From NCBI GenBank assembly GCA_018360145.1, contig SRPY01000002.1, positions 1 through 64,000 on the forward strand: 64,000 nt of DNA, read 5' to 3'. This stretch comes from Claviceps africana (Eukaryota; Ascomycota; Sordariomycetes; Hypocreales; Clavicipitaceae). Shown here piece after piece: positions 1 to 14,149 of the stretch; the first letter of the stretch is position 1; the number at the start of each line of letters is the position of its first letter. The notes under the pieces are model-generated. The model searched no databases and was not told the DNA's origin. It saw only the letters and a list, made by a program, of their open reading frames with translations. A program made the position numbers and the translations under genes.

Positions 1-3000
1 TTTTAAAAAAATAAATAAAAATAGCGGTTTAGTTTTATAATATATTTAGCTTAGCCTTACGCTAAATTTAGCTTTAATATATACTTCTACTATATATTTC
101 CTTCTCTTCCCTTTACTTCTTTAAAGCTTTATTTATTAGCTTATATCTTTTTTCTTTAAAGCCTTACTTATAGGCTATATCTTTTTTCTTTAAAGCCTTA
201 CTATAGTTTTATATTATTTTTAGTATAAATTAGCCTTAAAGGTATACCTCTTTTTTCTCTAAAGCTTTATTTATTAGCTTATATATTTTCTCTTTAAAGC
301 TTTATTTATAAGTTATATCTTTTTTTTTAAAGCTTTACTATAGTCTTATATTATTTCTAGTATAAATTAGCTTTAAAGGTATATCTCTTTTTTCTTTAAA
401 GCTTTATTTATAGGCTTATATCTTTCCTTTTTAAAGCTTTATTTACAAGTTATATCTTTTTTTTTAAAAGCTTTATTTATTAATTATATCTTTTCTCTTT
501 AAAGCTTAGTAAAGGTATATAATAGTTATAGTGTAATATTAAAAAGGCTTTACTTTTTTAAAGGTTTTAGTTTTATTACCTTTATAAATAGTAAATTAAG
601 GTAAATTAAAGCAGTCTTTATATATTAATAAGCTATTTTATAAAGAATATAGCTAATTTATTAAAGTTAAGTGTAATATATATATTATAGTAGTTATAAA
701 GCAGAAATAGCTTAGTATTAATTAGCTATATATAATTATAAATTAGGTATAATAGTAGAAAATAGTAGTAGTCTTTAAGGTTAGTTTAATATTAATAAAT
801 TAAAGAATCTATATTAAAGATATATTAAGAGAAAAGGAATATATTTAGGCTAACCTTTTTTATTTATATTTATATTAAAGTAGCGGATTTATACTTCGCT
901 AGCCCTTTATAAAGCTAAATAACTTTTAAAGTAAATATAAAGTAGGGCTTATACTTAGCTACTATATATCTTAATTAGGACTAATACACTTCTATTATAG
1001 TATATTTATAATACTAATAGTCCTTTTATTTTAAAACTAAGGCTTTAGCTAGTAAAGGTTTTATAAAGTAGTTATATAGTTAATTTATAAATAATATATA
1101 TTTAAAGTAGCTATTTACTTAAGGTAAGTAGCCTTAATAGTAGTAAAGATAGTAGTAAAGTTAGCTTATTATTATTATATAAGTAGTGTATATTTTATTT
1201 ACTATTCTATTTTTTTTAATTTTTTTATAAAAGCTAAAGAATTAAAAGTTTAAATATAAGTTAATTAAAGCTACTACTACTTTAGTTTTAATAAAAAACT
1301 AAAGCATAGCTTTAAATACTTTAATAACTACTTTAAAGCATTTTAATTATTTAAAAATAAATACTTTAGTAATACCTTTTACTTTACTATTAATTTCTAT
1401 AGAGATATAGTATAATACTATACTATATATAACTATACTTTAAATTACCTATATATAAAGGAAGTAAGTATTATTAAGTAAGTAACCTTATATAAATACT
1501 ATTAGTATTATAAATATAAGTTATTACTGCCTTAGTTTTACTTTAACCTTCTTTTAATATATTTATTAATATAGCTTTTAGTAGATTTAAACTTTAAAGA
1601 ACTAAGCTAATTAAATAAGTTATATTATAGCGGTATTAAGTTAAACTAATATTATAATTATAGTACGCTTTTAGGTAAAATAAACTAATTTACTCTTTTA
1701 AAAATAGAAATTAAAATTAAACTTAAAGGACTACTTTTAGTAAATACTTTATATATTTTTAATTTATTTCTATATCTCCTTTACTATATATTTATAAGTA
1801 AGGATATTTATATTATTAAAGAAGCTAAAAATAAAAGTAAATTATATAATTTAAAGCTTTTAATATAAAGGTATAATATAAAGTAAAAAGAAAATAGAGG
1901 AGATTAATAACCTTTATAAAACCTTAGTAGTAATAAATAAGGCTTTTATTAATTAATTATTAAAGAAAAGGTAGGTAATATAGTTAGTAATAAAGGCTTA
2001 AATTTACACTATTATTTAAGTAGGTATATTAAAAAATAAAAGAATATAGAAAAGTTAATAGTAGTAAATAGTATTAAAAGCTATAAATATATTAAGTTAA
2101 AGTAATAATATAATTCTATTATAGTACTATACTATTTTTATTAATTTTATAAAAACGCTAAAGGTAACTTCTATAGAGTAATTAGCTTTATTCTCTATTT
2201 AAAGGTTTAAAAGTATATCTCTTAACTTAGCTATAATAATAAGCTAAAACACTACCACTACTTTTAATATTTTATTAACTATATTAAAAAGTAAAATTAA
2301 GCGCTATACCTTAGCTTATTATTATTTAGCTAATGTTTTTCTTAGCTTATAAAGAATAATAACTTTAGCTCTTTAATATAGTTCTAAATAGTATTTAATA
2401 TAGTAGCATTTATTTAGTAAATAAGCTAATATTTTTATAAAGGGTTTTTTATAAGCTTTAAGGAACCTAGCTAAGAGGTTATTAATATTTAATGCTTTTT
2501 AACTAATAAAGCCTTTAATAACGCTATAGATTTTATTAATATTAAAGCAGTCTTTTAGTAGAAATATAGCGTTATTAAGTTAAGAGTTAAAATTATTAAA
2601 GATATTAATAAGTTAAGCTATAGAAAAAGGGAAGAAGCGTTTTATAAAGGTAGTAGCTTTATTTTAGTAGAAGGAGGTAATAATAGTGTTTAAACTATCC
2701 CTTTAAAGGAGATTAAATATATATTATTATTTTAAAGAAAGTCTGCTTTAAAGCTATATTTAGTATTTAAGTTTCTAAAGGTTACTTTAATAAGTAGAAG
2801 TAGTATAAATTATAGCTTACTAAGAACTATACTATTCCTTATAAATAACCTAAAATTATATTTAGGCTACCTTAGTTATAAGTCGCTAGTTAGCCTTAGT
2901 TTATAATAACTACTATTATTATAGCGCCCTTTTTACATTTTATATTACTTACTTTATTTTATAGTTCTACTATAGGTTTAGTTTAAGGCTGCCTTAAGGT

Positions 3001-3533
3001 CTATATAAAACCACTATTTACGCTATTATTTAAAGCTTACTTATAATCTATTTAATATATATATTAATTTTATATAGTATTAAAAGTAGGTCTTTAGCGT
3101 TATTAATTTAAAACTATACTACTACTTTAGCTATAATTAGTTTTTAATTTATTTTTAGCTATTTAAATATATAGCTATAGCTAGTCCTTTTATTAATAGT
3201 AGTATTAATTTATATAAGCTATAGAATATAGTTAAATTTAGTAAGGTTAAGGCCCCTTAAGTATTTAATAATTATATTAAAGGTAGCCTAAGTGTAATTA
3301 ATAGTATTGCTATATTTACTATAAAAGAATTATATAATTTTACTTTATAGCGTAGTAAGTTTAAATCACTATTGCTCTATTAATAATAGAAGAAGTTTAT
3401 TACTTAATAATATTCTACTATAATAATTCTATAAAGGGTAATATTAGTTAAAGTTACTAATAAATACACTTTAAAGTTATAGTATAGCTAATATAAATTT
3501 AATAAAGGGTATAGTTTAGCTTAGTTTATATAT
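1..3533 (-). mobile_element. LINE copy A (Tad-like non-LTR retrotransposon), partial, RIP-mutated
   Basis: This matches the LINE copies at 3534-9087 and 46736-52295 base for base except for C/T and G/A differences. The coding strand is minus, so the 3' UTR lies on the left. The window begins about 290 bases inside the element, so its poly(TAAA)-like 3' tail is missing. On the other side it stops at about 3533, equivalent to about 7190 in copy 2, so roughly the 5' third is absent. CpA, TpG and most CpG have been converted to TpA and every frame is full of stops, so no protein can be made. The right end abuts the 3' tail of copy 2 with no intervening sequence. Whether A was 5'-truncated on insertion or cut later is not decidable here. 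Confidence 0.85.
118..510 (-). repeat. Tandem repeats in the LINE 3' UTR
   Basis: Units of about 35-40 bases repeat imperfectly here. Each has a CTTTAAAGC core followed by TTATTTATTAGCTTATATC-like sequence. The same block occurs in the other long LINE copies at about 3915-4165 and 47120-47370. A much shorter version is present in LINE B (32036-32105) and in the D and C 3' ends (about 60345-60420 and 60880-61000). The repeats lie between the end of ORF2 and the 3' tail. Copy-number variation among insertions suggests slippage or several source lineages. Confidence 0.7.
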
Positions 3534-6500
3534 TTTATTTATTTATTTATTTACGCTAGCTAGGCTGTTTCTAGCCTAGTATTTAGTACCTCTGCTACTT
3601 AATCTATATAGGAAAAACCTTAGAATAAGGAGGAAAACCTATATACCACTATAAGGTAACTGCCTTAGGGCTAGTATAGCCCTAAGTAATTATTTACTAT
3701 AGAAGTTAGTGTATAGCTAGCTTATCTTAGCTAGCATTGCTAAAGAGTGTATAGTGTAGTTTATAACGTTAAAATAGTGTAGTAAAGGGTTAGGGGTTTA
3801 GTAATAATAGCGTAGTATAGCGTAGTTTAGTTTTATAATATATTTAGCTTAGCCTTACGCTAGGTTTAGCTTTAATATATACTTCTACTATATATTTCCC
3901 TCTCTTCCCCTTACCTCTTTAAAGCCTTACTTACTAGCTTATATCTTTCTTCTTTAAAGCCCTATTTATAAGCTATATCTTTCTTCTTTAAAGCCTTACT
4001 ATAGTTTTATATTATTTCTAATATAAATTAGCCTTAAAGGTATACCTCTTTCTTCTTTAAAGGCTTATTTATTAGCTTATATCTTTTCTTTTTAAAGCCT
4101 TACTTATAAGTTATATCTTTTTTCTTTAAAGCTTTATTTACTAATTATATCTTTCCTCTTTAAAGCTTAGTAAAGGTATATAGTAGTTATAATATAATAT
4201 TAAGGAGGCCTTACCTTTATAAAGGTTTTAGTTTTATTACCTTTATAAATAGTAAGCTAAGGTAAATTAAAGTAGTCTTTATATATTAATAAGCTATTTT
4301 ATAAAGAATATAGCTAGTTTATTAAAGTTAAGTGTAATATATATATTATAGTAGTTATAAAGTAGAAATAGCTTAGTATTAATTAACTATATATAATTAT
4401 AAACTAAATATAATAGTAAAAGGTAATAGTAGTTCTTAAGGTTAGTTTAATATTAATAAATTAAGGAATCTATATTAAAAATATATTAAAAGAAAAGAAA
4501 TATATTTAGGTTAATTTTCTTTATTTATATTTATATTAAGGTAATAGATTTATACTTAGCTAGCCCTTTATAAAGTTAATTAACTTTTAAAGTAAATATA
4601 AAGTAAAGCTTATACTTAGCTACTATATATCTTAATTAAGACTAATACACTTCTACTATAGTATATTTATAATACTAATAGTTCTTTTATTTTAAGACTA
4701 AAGCTTTAGTTAGTAAAGGTTTTATAAAGTAGTTATATAGTTAATTTATAAATAATATATATTTAAAGTGGCTATTTACTTAAGGTAGGTAGCTTTAATA
4801 GTAGTAAAAATAGCAGTAAAGTTAGCTCGCTACTATTATATAAGTAGTGTATATTTTATTTACTATTTTATTTCTTTTAATTCTTTTATAAAAGCTAAGG
4901 GATTAAAAGTTTAAATATAGATTAATTAAGGCTACTGCTACTTTAATTAAAGAGAGACTAAGGCATAGCTTTAAATACTTTAGTAACTACTTTAAGGTAT
5001 TTTAACTATTTAAAAATAAATACCTTAGTAATACCTTTTACTTTACTATTAATTTCTATAAAGGTATAGTGTAATACTATACTATATATAATTATACTTT
5101 ATATTACCTATATATAAAGGAGGTAGGCATTATTAAATAAGTAACTTTATATAAATACTACTAATACTATAAATATAAGTTATTACTATTTTAATTTTAC
5201 TTTAACCTTCTTTTAATATACTTATTAGTGTAGCTTTTAGTAGATTTAAACTTTAAAGAACTAAGCTAATTAAATAGGTTATATTATAATAGTGCTAAGT
5301 TAAACTAATATTATAATTATAGTATACTTTTAAGTAAAATAAATTAATTTACTCTTCTAAAGATAGAAATTAAAGCTAAACTTAAGGGATTACTTTTAGT
5401 AAATATTCTATATATCTTTAAGTTATTTCTATATCTCCTCTACTATATATCTATAGGTAAAGATATTTATATTATTAAAGAAGCTAAGGATAAGTATAAA
5501 TTATATAGCTTAAAGCTTTTAATATAAAAGTATAATATAAAGTAAAAAAAGAATAAAGGAGATTAGTAACCTCTATAGAACCTTAATAGTAATAAATAGG
5601 GCTTTTATTAATTAATTATTAAAGAAGAGGTAGGCAGTATAGTTAGTAATAAAAGCTTAAGTTTATACTACTATTTAAATAGGTATACTAAAGAATAAAA
5701 GAATATAGAAGAGTTAGTAGTGGTAAATAGTATTAAAGGCTATAAATATATTAAGTTTAAATAATAATATAATTCCACTATAGTACTACACTATTTTTAT
5801 TAATTCTATAAAAACGCTAAAGGTAACTTTTATAAAGCAATTAGCTTTATTTTTTATTTAAAGGTTTAAAAGCATGCCTCTTAACTTAGCTATAATAGTA
5901 AGCTAAAACACTACTGCTGCTTTTAATATCTTACTAACTATACTAAAGAGTAAGATAAAGCGCTATACCTTAGCCTATTATTATTTAGCTAATGTTTTTT
6001 CTAGCTTATAAAGAATAATAACTTTAGCCCTTTAATATAGTTCTAAATAGTATTTAATATAGTAGCACTTATTTAATAGATAAGCTAGTGTTTTTATAAA
6101 GGGTTTTCTATAAGCTTTAAAGAACCTAGCTAAAAGGTTATTAATACCTAATGCTTTTTAACTAATAAGGCCTTTAATAACGCTATAGATTTTATTAGTA
6201 TTAAAGTGGTCTTTAAGTAGAAATATAGCGTTATTAAGTTAAGAGTTAAGATTATTAGGGATATTAATAAATTAAGCTATAGAAAAAGGGAAAAAGCGTT
6301 CTATAAAAGCTATAGCTTTATTTTAATAAAAGAAGGCAGTAATAGTGTTTAAGCTATCCCTTTAAAGAAGGTTAACTATATATTATTATTTTAAAGGGAG
6401 TTTACTTTAAAGCTATACTTAGCGTTTAAGTTTCTAAAGGTTACCTTAATAAGTAAAAGCAGTGTAGACTATAGCTTATTAAGAACTACACTATTTTTTA

Positions 6501-9087
6501 TAAATAACTTAGGATTATATTTAAGCCGCTATAGTTATAAGTTACTAATTAGCCTTAGTTTATAATAACTGCTATTATTATAGCGCCCTTTTTACGTTTT
6601 ATATCGCTTACTTTATTTTATAGTTCTACTATAAATTTAGTTTAAAGCTGCCTTAAAGTTTATATAAAACCGCTGCCTATACTATTATTTAAAGCTTACT
6701 TATAATCCATTTAGTGTGTATATTAATTTTATATAGTGTTAAAAGCGGGTCTTTAGTGTTATTAATTTAGAACTATACTGCTGCCTTAGCTATAACTAGT
6801 TTTTAATCTATTCTTAACTATTTAAATATATAGCTATAGCTAGTCCTTTTATTAATAGTAGTATTAATTTATATAAGCTATAGAATATAGTTAAATTTAA
6901 TAAGGTTAAGGCCCTTTAGGTATTTAATAATTATATTAAAGGTAGCTTAAGTGTAGTTAATAGTGCTACTATATTTACTATAAAAGAACTATATAACTTT
7001 ACTTTATAGTATAGTAAGTTTAAGTTACTATTACTTTACTATTAATAAAAGGAGTTTATTACTTAATAATGTCCTACTATAGTAATTCTATAGAAGGTAG
7101 TATTAATTAAAGTTACTAATAAATATACTTTAAGGTTATAATATAGCTAATATAAATTTAGTAAAGGGCATAGTTTAGCTTAGTTTATATATTAAGGAGT
7201 ATATTAAGTATATATTATAGCTCACTATATTAATTATATATTAGTTAGTGCTATTATAAGTTAACTATAATATAGTTCTATATTAATAATAAATATATAA
7301 TATAGTTTATTCTCCTTAGGTAGTAAGTTAATAATAGCTAAAGCTTAGGTTAAGGCGGTCTCTATTAATTATACCTAGTTTCTATATTGTAATTACATTA
7401 GTTTTAGTTTAGGTTTTTAGCACTAAGTATATAAAATAGGTTTTCTTTTATATATTTTAATATATAACTTTAGTTATATATATTAAAAGGACTGTTAAGT
7501 TAATATCTATATATTTAAACCTATATTAAAGATAGGTTATTAGTTAAGGAAGGCCTCTATAGCGCCTTATTAAGTTAATATTAATTAAAAGTTAGATAAG
7601 TAAGTTTAAGGTTAGCTAATATATTTTTATAGCAATACCTTTTATAATAAAGAGTTACTAATATTATAATAATAGTTATATAAAGTAATCTCTATTTATT
7701 TATCTCTTTTTAATATTAAAAGAGGGGTAGTAAAGGCTTAAAGCTAGCTTAAGTATATATTATAAATATAATACTACTACCTATTAATAATATTATATTA
7801 TTATAACTATATAGGGTGCTATTTTATATAGTTTATATAGCGTTTCTATATTGCCTTTATTAAGGCTAAGTAAGCTAACTCTTTAGCTTTATAGCGCTTA
7901 GCACTATAATAGCTACAATATAGTGCTATATTATAGTACACTATAATATATTTAAATTAAAAGCAGTTATAGCATTAATAGAGGTAAAGAGCGTTATTAT
8001 ATAGCTTAGTCTTAAATATTTCTACTTTATAAATAACTTTAAGGTAGTATAAATAGTTAGCTACCTTAATTTTATTAATTTTAATAATTAAAGGGGACTT
8101 AATAGAGGTTATATAGAGTTTCTATACTTATACCTATATTAGTCCTAAGCTATTATCCTTTATAAGGTTTTATAAGATTTTATTTATTATTTAGTTCTTA
8201 AAGTATTAAATAAAGAAGCCCTTAATAATAACGCTAAAAAGGCAGTAGTTAAGCGTTACTTTTAGCTTAAATACAGTCTAAATTTAAGTTATATCTTTAG
8301 TATAAGGTTTTACTATATTATAAAATATAACTATAGTATTGCTATTATAGAGTTAATATACTATTACTATAGTATTAGTTTTTATAGTATAGTTAATAGC
8401 TTTAATAATATCTTTAAGGGATTTATTTTAAATTACTTTAAAGATAAAAGAACCTTTAATAATAGTTTTATAATAGATTTAAAGTAGCACTGCTATAATA
8501 GTAGTGTAGGCTAAGGTAGTAGGCATAGCTATACCTTATATTATAATACTTACCTAACTTAATTCTATAGTAAAGCTACTATTAATTACCTTTTTAACTA
8601 CTTATTTAATAGTTTATTTAAGGTTTTAAATAGTAATTATATTTAAAGAGGGAGAGGAAGCTATTAAGGTAGTAAATATAAAGGCTTTATATTAGCTATA
8701 TATTATAGCTATATTATTTATATAGAGGATAATATTTTATATACTCTTTAGTATTAATGCTAAGATAAGTCTTACTAATTCTTTATATTTAATCTTAAAA
8801 TAATTTAGTATTAGCTTATTTACTAAAGGTAATATAGATTTAACTTATAGTTTTATTATAAATTTACCTTAGCTTATATTAAGGTAGTATTAGCTATAGA
8901 TAAAGCTACTGTAATTTTTATTATTAATATTTATTAATATTTTAACACCTACTATACCTATACTTTAGTAATAATACACTATTAAAGAGGGGAGTAAATA
9001 GATATAAAAAATCGTTTTCTACCCTTTTTAAGCGGTTTAGAGTTAATTCCGCGTCGCTGTAGCGGTGCGGGCGAAAATTAGCACTTT
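3534..9087 (-). mobile_element. LINE copy 2, full length, RIP-mutated
   Basis: This is a complete Tad-like LINE of about 5.55 kb on the minus strand. On the plus strand it starts with the reversed tail (TTTATTTATTTA then ACGCTAGCTAGG). It ends with the GC-rich 5' terminus, which contains GCGTCGCTGTAGCGG and then GGGCGAAAATTAGCACTTTA. The same two ends and almost the same length are seen in LINE F, which supports full length. The reverse transcriptase region lies around 5400-6000 by homology with the plus-strand copy C. The 5' terminal 40 bases are far less mutated than the body. No clean target duplication is visible: on the left the copy abuts LINE A, on the right an older, diverged LINE relic. 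Confidence 0.9.
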
Positions 9088-9906
9088 AGCTCTAGGTATT
9101 ACTACTAATAAAAGTAAAGTAGTAAAGAATATTTTCTTTAGTAACTTAATATATATAATAAATAAAGAATTCTTTAATAATAATATTAAATATTTATTAG
9201 TTTAATATTATATTTAAGCTAAAGGTAGTTTAAATTTATTTTATATTTTTAGTATAAAGTTAAGCTATATTCTTAAAAGTAACTACTATATTATTACTAT
9301 AAAGGCACCTTATAGCTATTATAGTATCTTTATTTATAGCTTTATTAATAATATAAATAATATCTTTTAAGCTATATTATTTAATTACTTTATTAATTAA
9401 GTTACTATTAATAATAGTCTTTTTATAAATATAAGGTAATATTATTATAAAGGTAGCTAAGTAAGTAAGCTTATTAGTTATTAAAGTAATGCTATTAGCT
9501 ATAATTTTAGCCTATATTATAGCTAGTATAAATTTATATTAAATAGCCTTTTTAATTACCCTTTTAACTATTACTTTAAGGTTAGTAGTTATAACTAATT
9601 TCTAAAGGTTAATAAACTATTTATATTAAGCTTATATTATTTCTATATTAATAATATATAAAATAACCTTTTAAACTTCTTTTAATAAAAAAGTTAGTAT
9701 AAGCTTAGTAATTGTATTATATTTTTATTATAAATAAATTAATACTTAGTTTTAAGTTATATTAGCTATAGTATTAATTTAGTTTTTTATTATAAACTTA
9801 TTATAATAAATAAAGAAATTATAATAATTTTATAAAAGGCTATAGTTTTCTATATTAATATTTATTATTATTACACTACTTATTATATTTATACTTTAAG
9901 CTTAAT
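9088..9906 (-). mobile_element. Older diverged LINE relic G, 5' region, left part
   Basis: This aligns with the 5' third of LINE copy 2 (about 8100-8950) but with many more differences, including changes that are not C/T or G/A. It therefore looks like an older or separate subfamily of the same LINE type on the minus strand. It is cut at 9906 by gypsy-1 and resumes at 22156, after the duplicated TTAAT. No reading frame survives. Confidence 0.65.
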
Positions 9907-10106
9907 TGTTACAGGACGGAATTCCTCACATAAAAGGAGGATTCCTAATGACATAAGTAGAAAGAACAACTTCATTACTATATATAACTGTGCACCTATC
10001 TATAACTTATATATATTCTCTTTTATAATTTCTTTTATAATTATTTATAATGCATTCTATAAGTTATAAATACCTATACTTTATATACTATATTTAGTGT
10101 GTAATA
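9907..10106 (+). repeat. Gypsy-1 5' LTR
   Basis: This 200-bp repeat pairs with 21951-22150. Its outer (left) half keeps C and G, for example GGACGG, CCTCACA and TGTGCACC. Its inner end has been converted to TA, and the terminal GTAACA reads GTAATA. The opposite pattern is seen in the 3' LTR. It is preceded by the duplicated TTAAT. I could not recognise a tRNA primer-binding site immediately downstream. Confidence 0.95.
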
Positions 10107-12990
10107 GGTAGTAGTAATTACTATTTCTTTTATATATATTAAATTATAAATATAAAAGCTAACTATTTATATATTAATAACTAAAGAAAATTAATAGGCT
10201 TAAGACATTAAGCTAGTAACTCTAAGCCTCTCTTTAATTACTTAGAATTAAATCTAATAAGCGCACTAACTTTAGGCATTTTATAAAGATTTTCTAGAGT
10301 TTTAATATTAAAAGAAACCTTTTCTCTTTTAAAAAGACATTAAGAACCTTAAAACTTTTATAAAATATTAATTTATAGACAGTAAGCTATAGATTTAGCT
10401 TAAGCCTATTTAAGTTAATTAACTTTACTATTAAAATCCTATAAATAGCCCTTTTATTAATAAAGAACTAAGAGCTATAAAAAGAATAATAAACTAAGTA
10501 AAAAAGTTTAGACTTTTAAATCTCTTTAAACTAAAAAACAGTTCTTTAAACTTACTATAAGACTCTTCCTTTATTAATAGGTTAAGCACCCCCTTTTTTA
10601 TAAAGACCTTTTAAATTAAATAAAAAAATATATTAATAGAGAATAACTATAGTGCTAATAAAAGAGAACTACTAAAGACCTTAAGATTTAACTTACTTTT
10701 ACTAAAAAAGAATCTTTATAGCTTTTCCCTTAAAGAAGAGTATATAAATATAAATACTTAAGTAATTTCCTTTAATTCTATATTAGCTTTTATTAATTAA
10801 GCTTAAAAGAAAGCTTTAATATTTATTAAGCTAAAACTAGCTTCTATAGAAATCTCCTAAAATAAGGTAATCTCTTTTTTAAAAGAGAAATTTAAATAAT
10901 AAGACCTTTATATTAAACAAACTAACGCTAATATAATAGAGAATTTCTAGTGTATAATAGCGGAATTTTAAGTTAAAAACTAACACACTTTAGTAAATAT
11001 CCGCTTATTAAGTTAATAAAACCTTAAATCTTAATTTATAGGGCCGCTACTAATTAGTAATTCTCTTTAAAAAAAATTAGGTATTTATTATAATAAAGTA
11101 ATAACTAGCTATAAAGAAAACCCTTTATAATAAGCTTCTATAAATAACACTAAAAGGTTAGCGTCTTTCTTTTAATGTTAAGAGACCTACTTAAACTACT
11201 AACTAATAGTGGACTTTAACTAAAAATACCTTAATATATATATTTTACATTTTAAGGAATAAAGTTAATGCTTTAATAAGTAAGTATTTTAATGCCTATT
11301 AATACACTATAGTTAGCCTTTACTTTTTATTATAAAAGAACTAGCTATAATAATTAGATATTAAAAAACCTCTACCCTAGCACTTAATATCTATAATAGG
11401 TATTTTAATACTTTATAAAAGATAGGGGATATTAAGTACTTTAACCCTAAGACTAACTCTAAAGATATTAATAGTAAGGCTATTTACTATAAAGGGAAGG
11501 TAGCTATTTTTAGTAATATAAATCTTTAGGTTTAAGTAGTAAAGAACCACTATAGTTATATAACTTTAAATTATTAAAATTAAATTTAACGCTAAATTTA
11601 ATATTTATTCTAAAGGCTAACGCTAATTTAGTATAAATAGTATTTTAATAACTAAGAGTAGATAATAATCTTTAGTAATTTAAACTTAGTTTTTTATATA
11701 GTTTAGAAGGAGTTTAGTATTAAGGTTTAAAATATTATAGCTTAGCTTAATTAAGCTAAATTCTTTAGGGATAATATAGTTAGCACTATATCCCTTAAAG
11801 ACTTTATAGTAAAGGTTTTTTATTATATATAAGCTAATAGTAAATTTAATAACTTTTAGCTATTAGTTTAACTTTACTTTAAATTATATATAGAACTTTA
11901 ATAACTCTACCCTCCTTTACTAGAAATAAATTAATATAATATATATATTAACCTTATTAATAGTAAAAGACATAACCTTTAAAATACACTTTAAAAAGCT
12001 AAGAACTGTAAAAAGACTAAGAAAATAAAAACAGGGATTAACGCTAACCTAGCTATAAAAGTATTTAATAAAGATAAGGATTTAAAATATCTTAATAATA
12101 ATATAGAAATCTATTAAAATTAATAAAATCTTAGAAGTAATTTAAGAGAATAAACCTTTAGCCTATAATAGTGTAACAATAGTTTTTAAAACTAAGGATA
12201 TAGCTTATAATAGTAAGAATACTATAGCACTTAATATCCTTTATAAAATCACAACTGCTTAAATTAAGGACATTAATATACGCCTCTATATAACTATTTA
12301 TATAAGAGGTATTTTCGCCCCTATTTAAATAATAGTAGCCCCCTTTAAAATAGATAGTAGCTAAGCACCCTATTTACTTTAAGGGGACCCCCTTTAAAAA
12401 AGGTAGCAATAAATAGCCTTAACTTATAGCTACTATAGTTTAGCTTAGGCAAACTATAATTTAGCGGTAGATATAACTTAAAGTTTTATTAAAAATAAAA
12501 GGCTAATAGTAAACTAATATATTTTATTATAAATAGTAAGGGTTTTAATTCTATAGCTAAAGAGGCTAAACTTAAAGCCTTAGGGTACTACTTTATAGAA
12601 GAAGGAGAAATTATTAATAAAAATAATAGCGGATAGTTTAACTTTATTAAAGCAAATTTTATAAATATATACTTAACTATTACTAACCTATTACACTATT
12701 GTAAAATACCTTTAATTATTATTACTAAAGCGCTAAACCTTTTAATTTATAATCTCTTAATAACTATAAATATAGTAGCGCTTAGTAAAATACCTATATT
12801 AGCCTTAAAACTAAATAATAACTATATAAATATCTATATTGCCTATATTAATATAAGAAACCACCTTAAGGCACCCTTAGTAATTATAAAGCCTAGTAGT
12901 AAAATTACTAGTGGCTAAGTTATAGAGGCAGTTATTTACCTAAAGTAGCTTAAAGTTAATAGGAAAATAAAAGCCTTAATATACTTTAAA
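10107..12990 (+). pseudogene. Gypsy-1 presumed gag region, degraded
   Basis: This 2.9-kb stretch lies between the 5' LTR and the protease motif, where gag belongs in Ty3/gypsy elements. It is dense in TAA and TAG stops in every frame. I could not identify a capsid or a CCHC zinc knuckle in it. The assignment rests on position only. Some stretches keep CpA and CpG, so RIP here is less complete than in the neighbouring LINEs. Confidence 0.45.
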
Positions 12991-12999
12991 ATACTAGTA

Positions 13000-13110
13000 T
13001 ATTTTAATAATAAAGGTAAGGGATATAATATCTACTTAGATACTAAAACCTCCTCTATTTTAGTTAATAAAGAATAGCTTAAGTAAAACAGCTATAATAT
13101 TAAATAAAGC
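13000..13110 (+). pseudogene. Gypsy-1 aspartic protease motif, degraded
   Basis: In one frame the translation reads YLDTKTSSILVNKE followed by a stop. The context fits the retroviral-type aspartic protease active site D-T/S-G-x-S/T, with the Gly codon changed GGA to AAA by a G-to-A transition as RIP would do. It lies about 1.1 kb before the reverse transcriptase, the expected gypsy order. The remainder of the domain is not distinct. Confidence 0.6.
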
Positions 13111-14149
13111 ATTTAAAACCTTAAAACAATAGATAGTGTAAATTCCTTATTCTTTATTACTAAAACAGCAACATTTAACTTTTATATTCTTAGTTATATA
13201 AAAGGCACTTAGGTTTTTAGCCACTTTATAGTTATTATAGATATTATAGATAACCTTATACTTTAAATACTTATTAGTATAAAATTTATATATAATTATA
13301 GTGTGTAAATTAATTTTATTAATTTTAGCGTAACTTTCTATATAGTTTATAGTATAGTAATAAAGGGATAAATCTTTTATACACTACACTTAGTACTAAT
13401 TTAAAGAGTTATAATAGCCTATACTATAATAATTTCTTTACATTTTATAGGGATTTTACTAATTAAATAGAAAGACCTTTAAAATAAATAGAAAACTAGC
13501 GTTTACTATTTTCACTTAAGGCACTGTTAGATTTTTAATATTCTTATTTAATAGGGTTAGAAGAAGCTACTCCTTATTTATAATAACATTAATAAGCCTT
13601 TATATATTAAGATAAAATAATAGCTAAGAACTTTTAAAGCTATAAGTTTAGTTAGTTCTTATTATACTATCCTTAATATTTATTAATATATAGCTTTCTA
13701 TAGAGACAATATTATTGTTTTAAATAGCTTAATTTTTAACTATTTTAAAGATATTATAGCCTTTAAAGTTAAAGATATAAAACTCCTTAAAAATAATAAG
13801 GACCTTAACCTTAAAGCTATTAATAAAGGGATACTATTATATAGTATCTCCTACTTTAAGAATATTTTATTTATTTATAATATCTTTAGTGTTAAAGTAG
13901 CTAACCTTAATACTAATATAGCTACTTAACTTATTAAACTCTTTAATAAATTTAATATCTATTAAGATAAAGGGGTAGTCTCTATAGCTAATAAAGATAA
14001 AATATATATTAACTTTATCTTTAAATAGTAGAATAAGGTTAAACCCTTATAGTTTTATAACCTTAGCTAGAAGAATTATAAGAAATTCTATAAAATCTAG
14101 GATAAAAAGCATAAAGTTAGTAAGATATTGTTTTTAAGTAGTAAAGAAA

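Noticed and set aside
1..510. Regularly spaced repeats as a CRISPR array
   Set aside because: The units are contiguous imperfect tandem repeats with no unique spacers, and they recur at the same place in every long LINE copy of a eukaryotic genome.
7880..7930. Possible CCHC zinc knuckle in LINE ORF1 (minus strand)
   Set aside because: Cys/Tyr-like codons occur near the right spacing, but the last position cannot derive from a Cys codon by RIP in any copy checked, so the motif was not called.
10107..10130. Primer-binding site after the gypsy-1 5' LTR
   Set aside because: The sequence GGTAGTAGTAATTAC does not clearly complement a tRNA 3' end that I can recognise, and it is RIP-altered.
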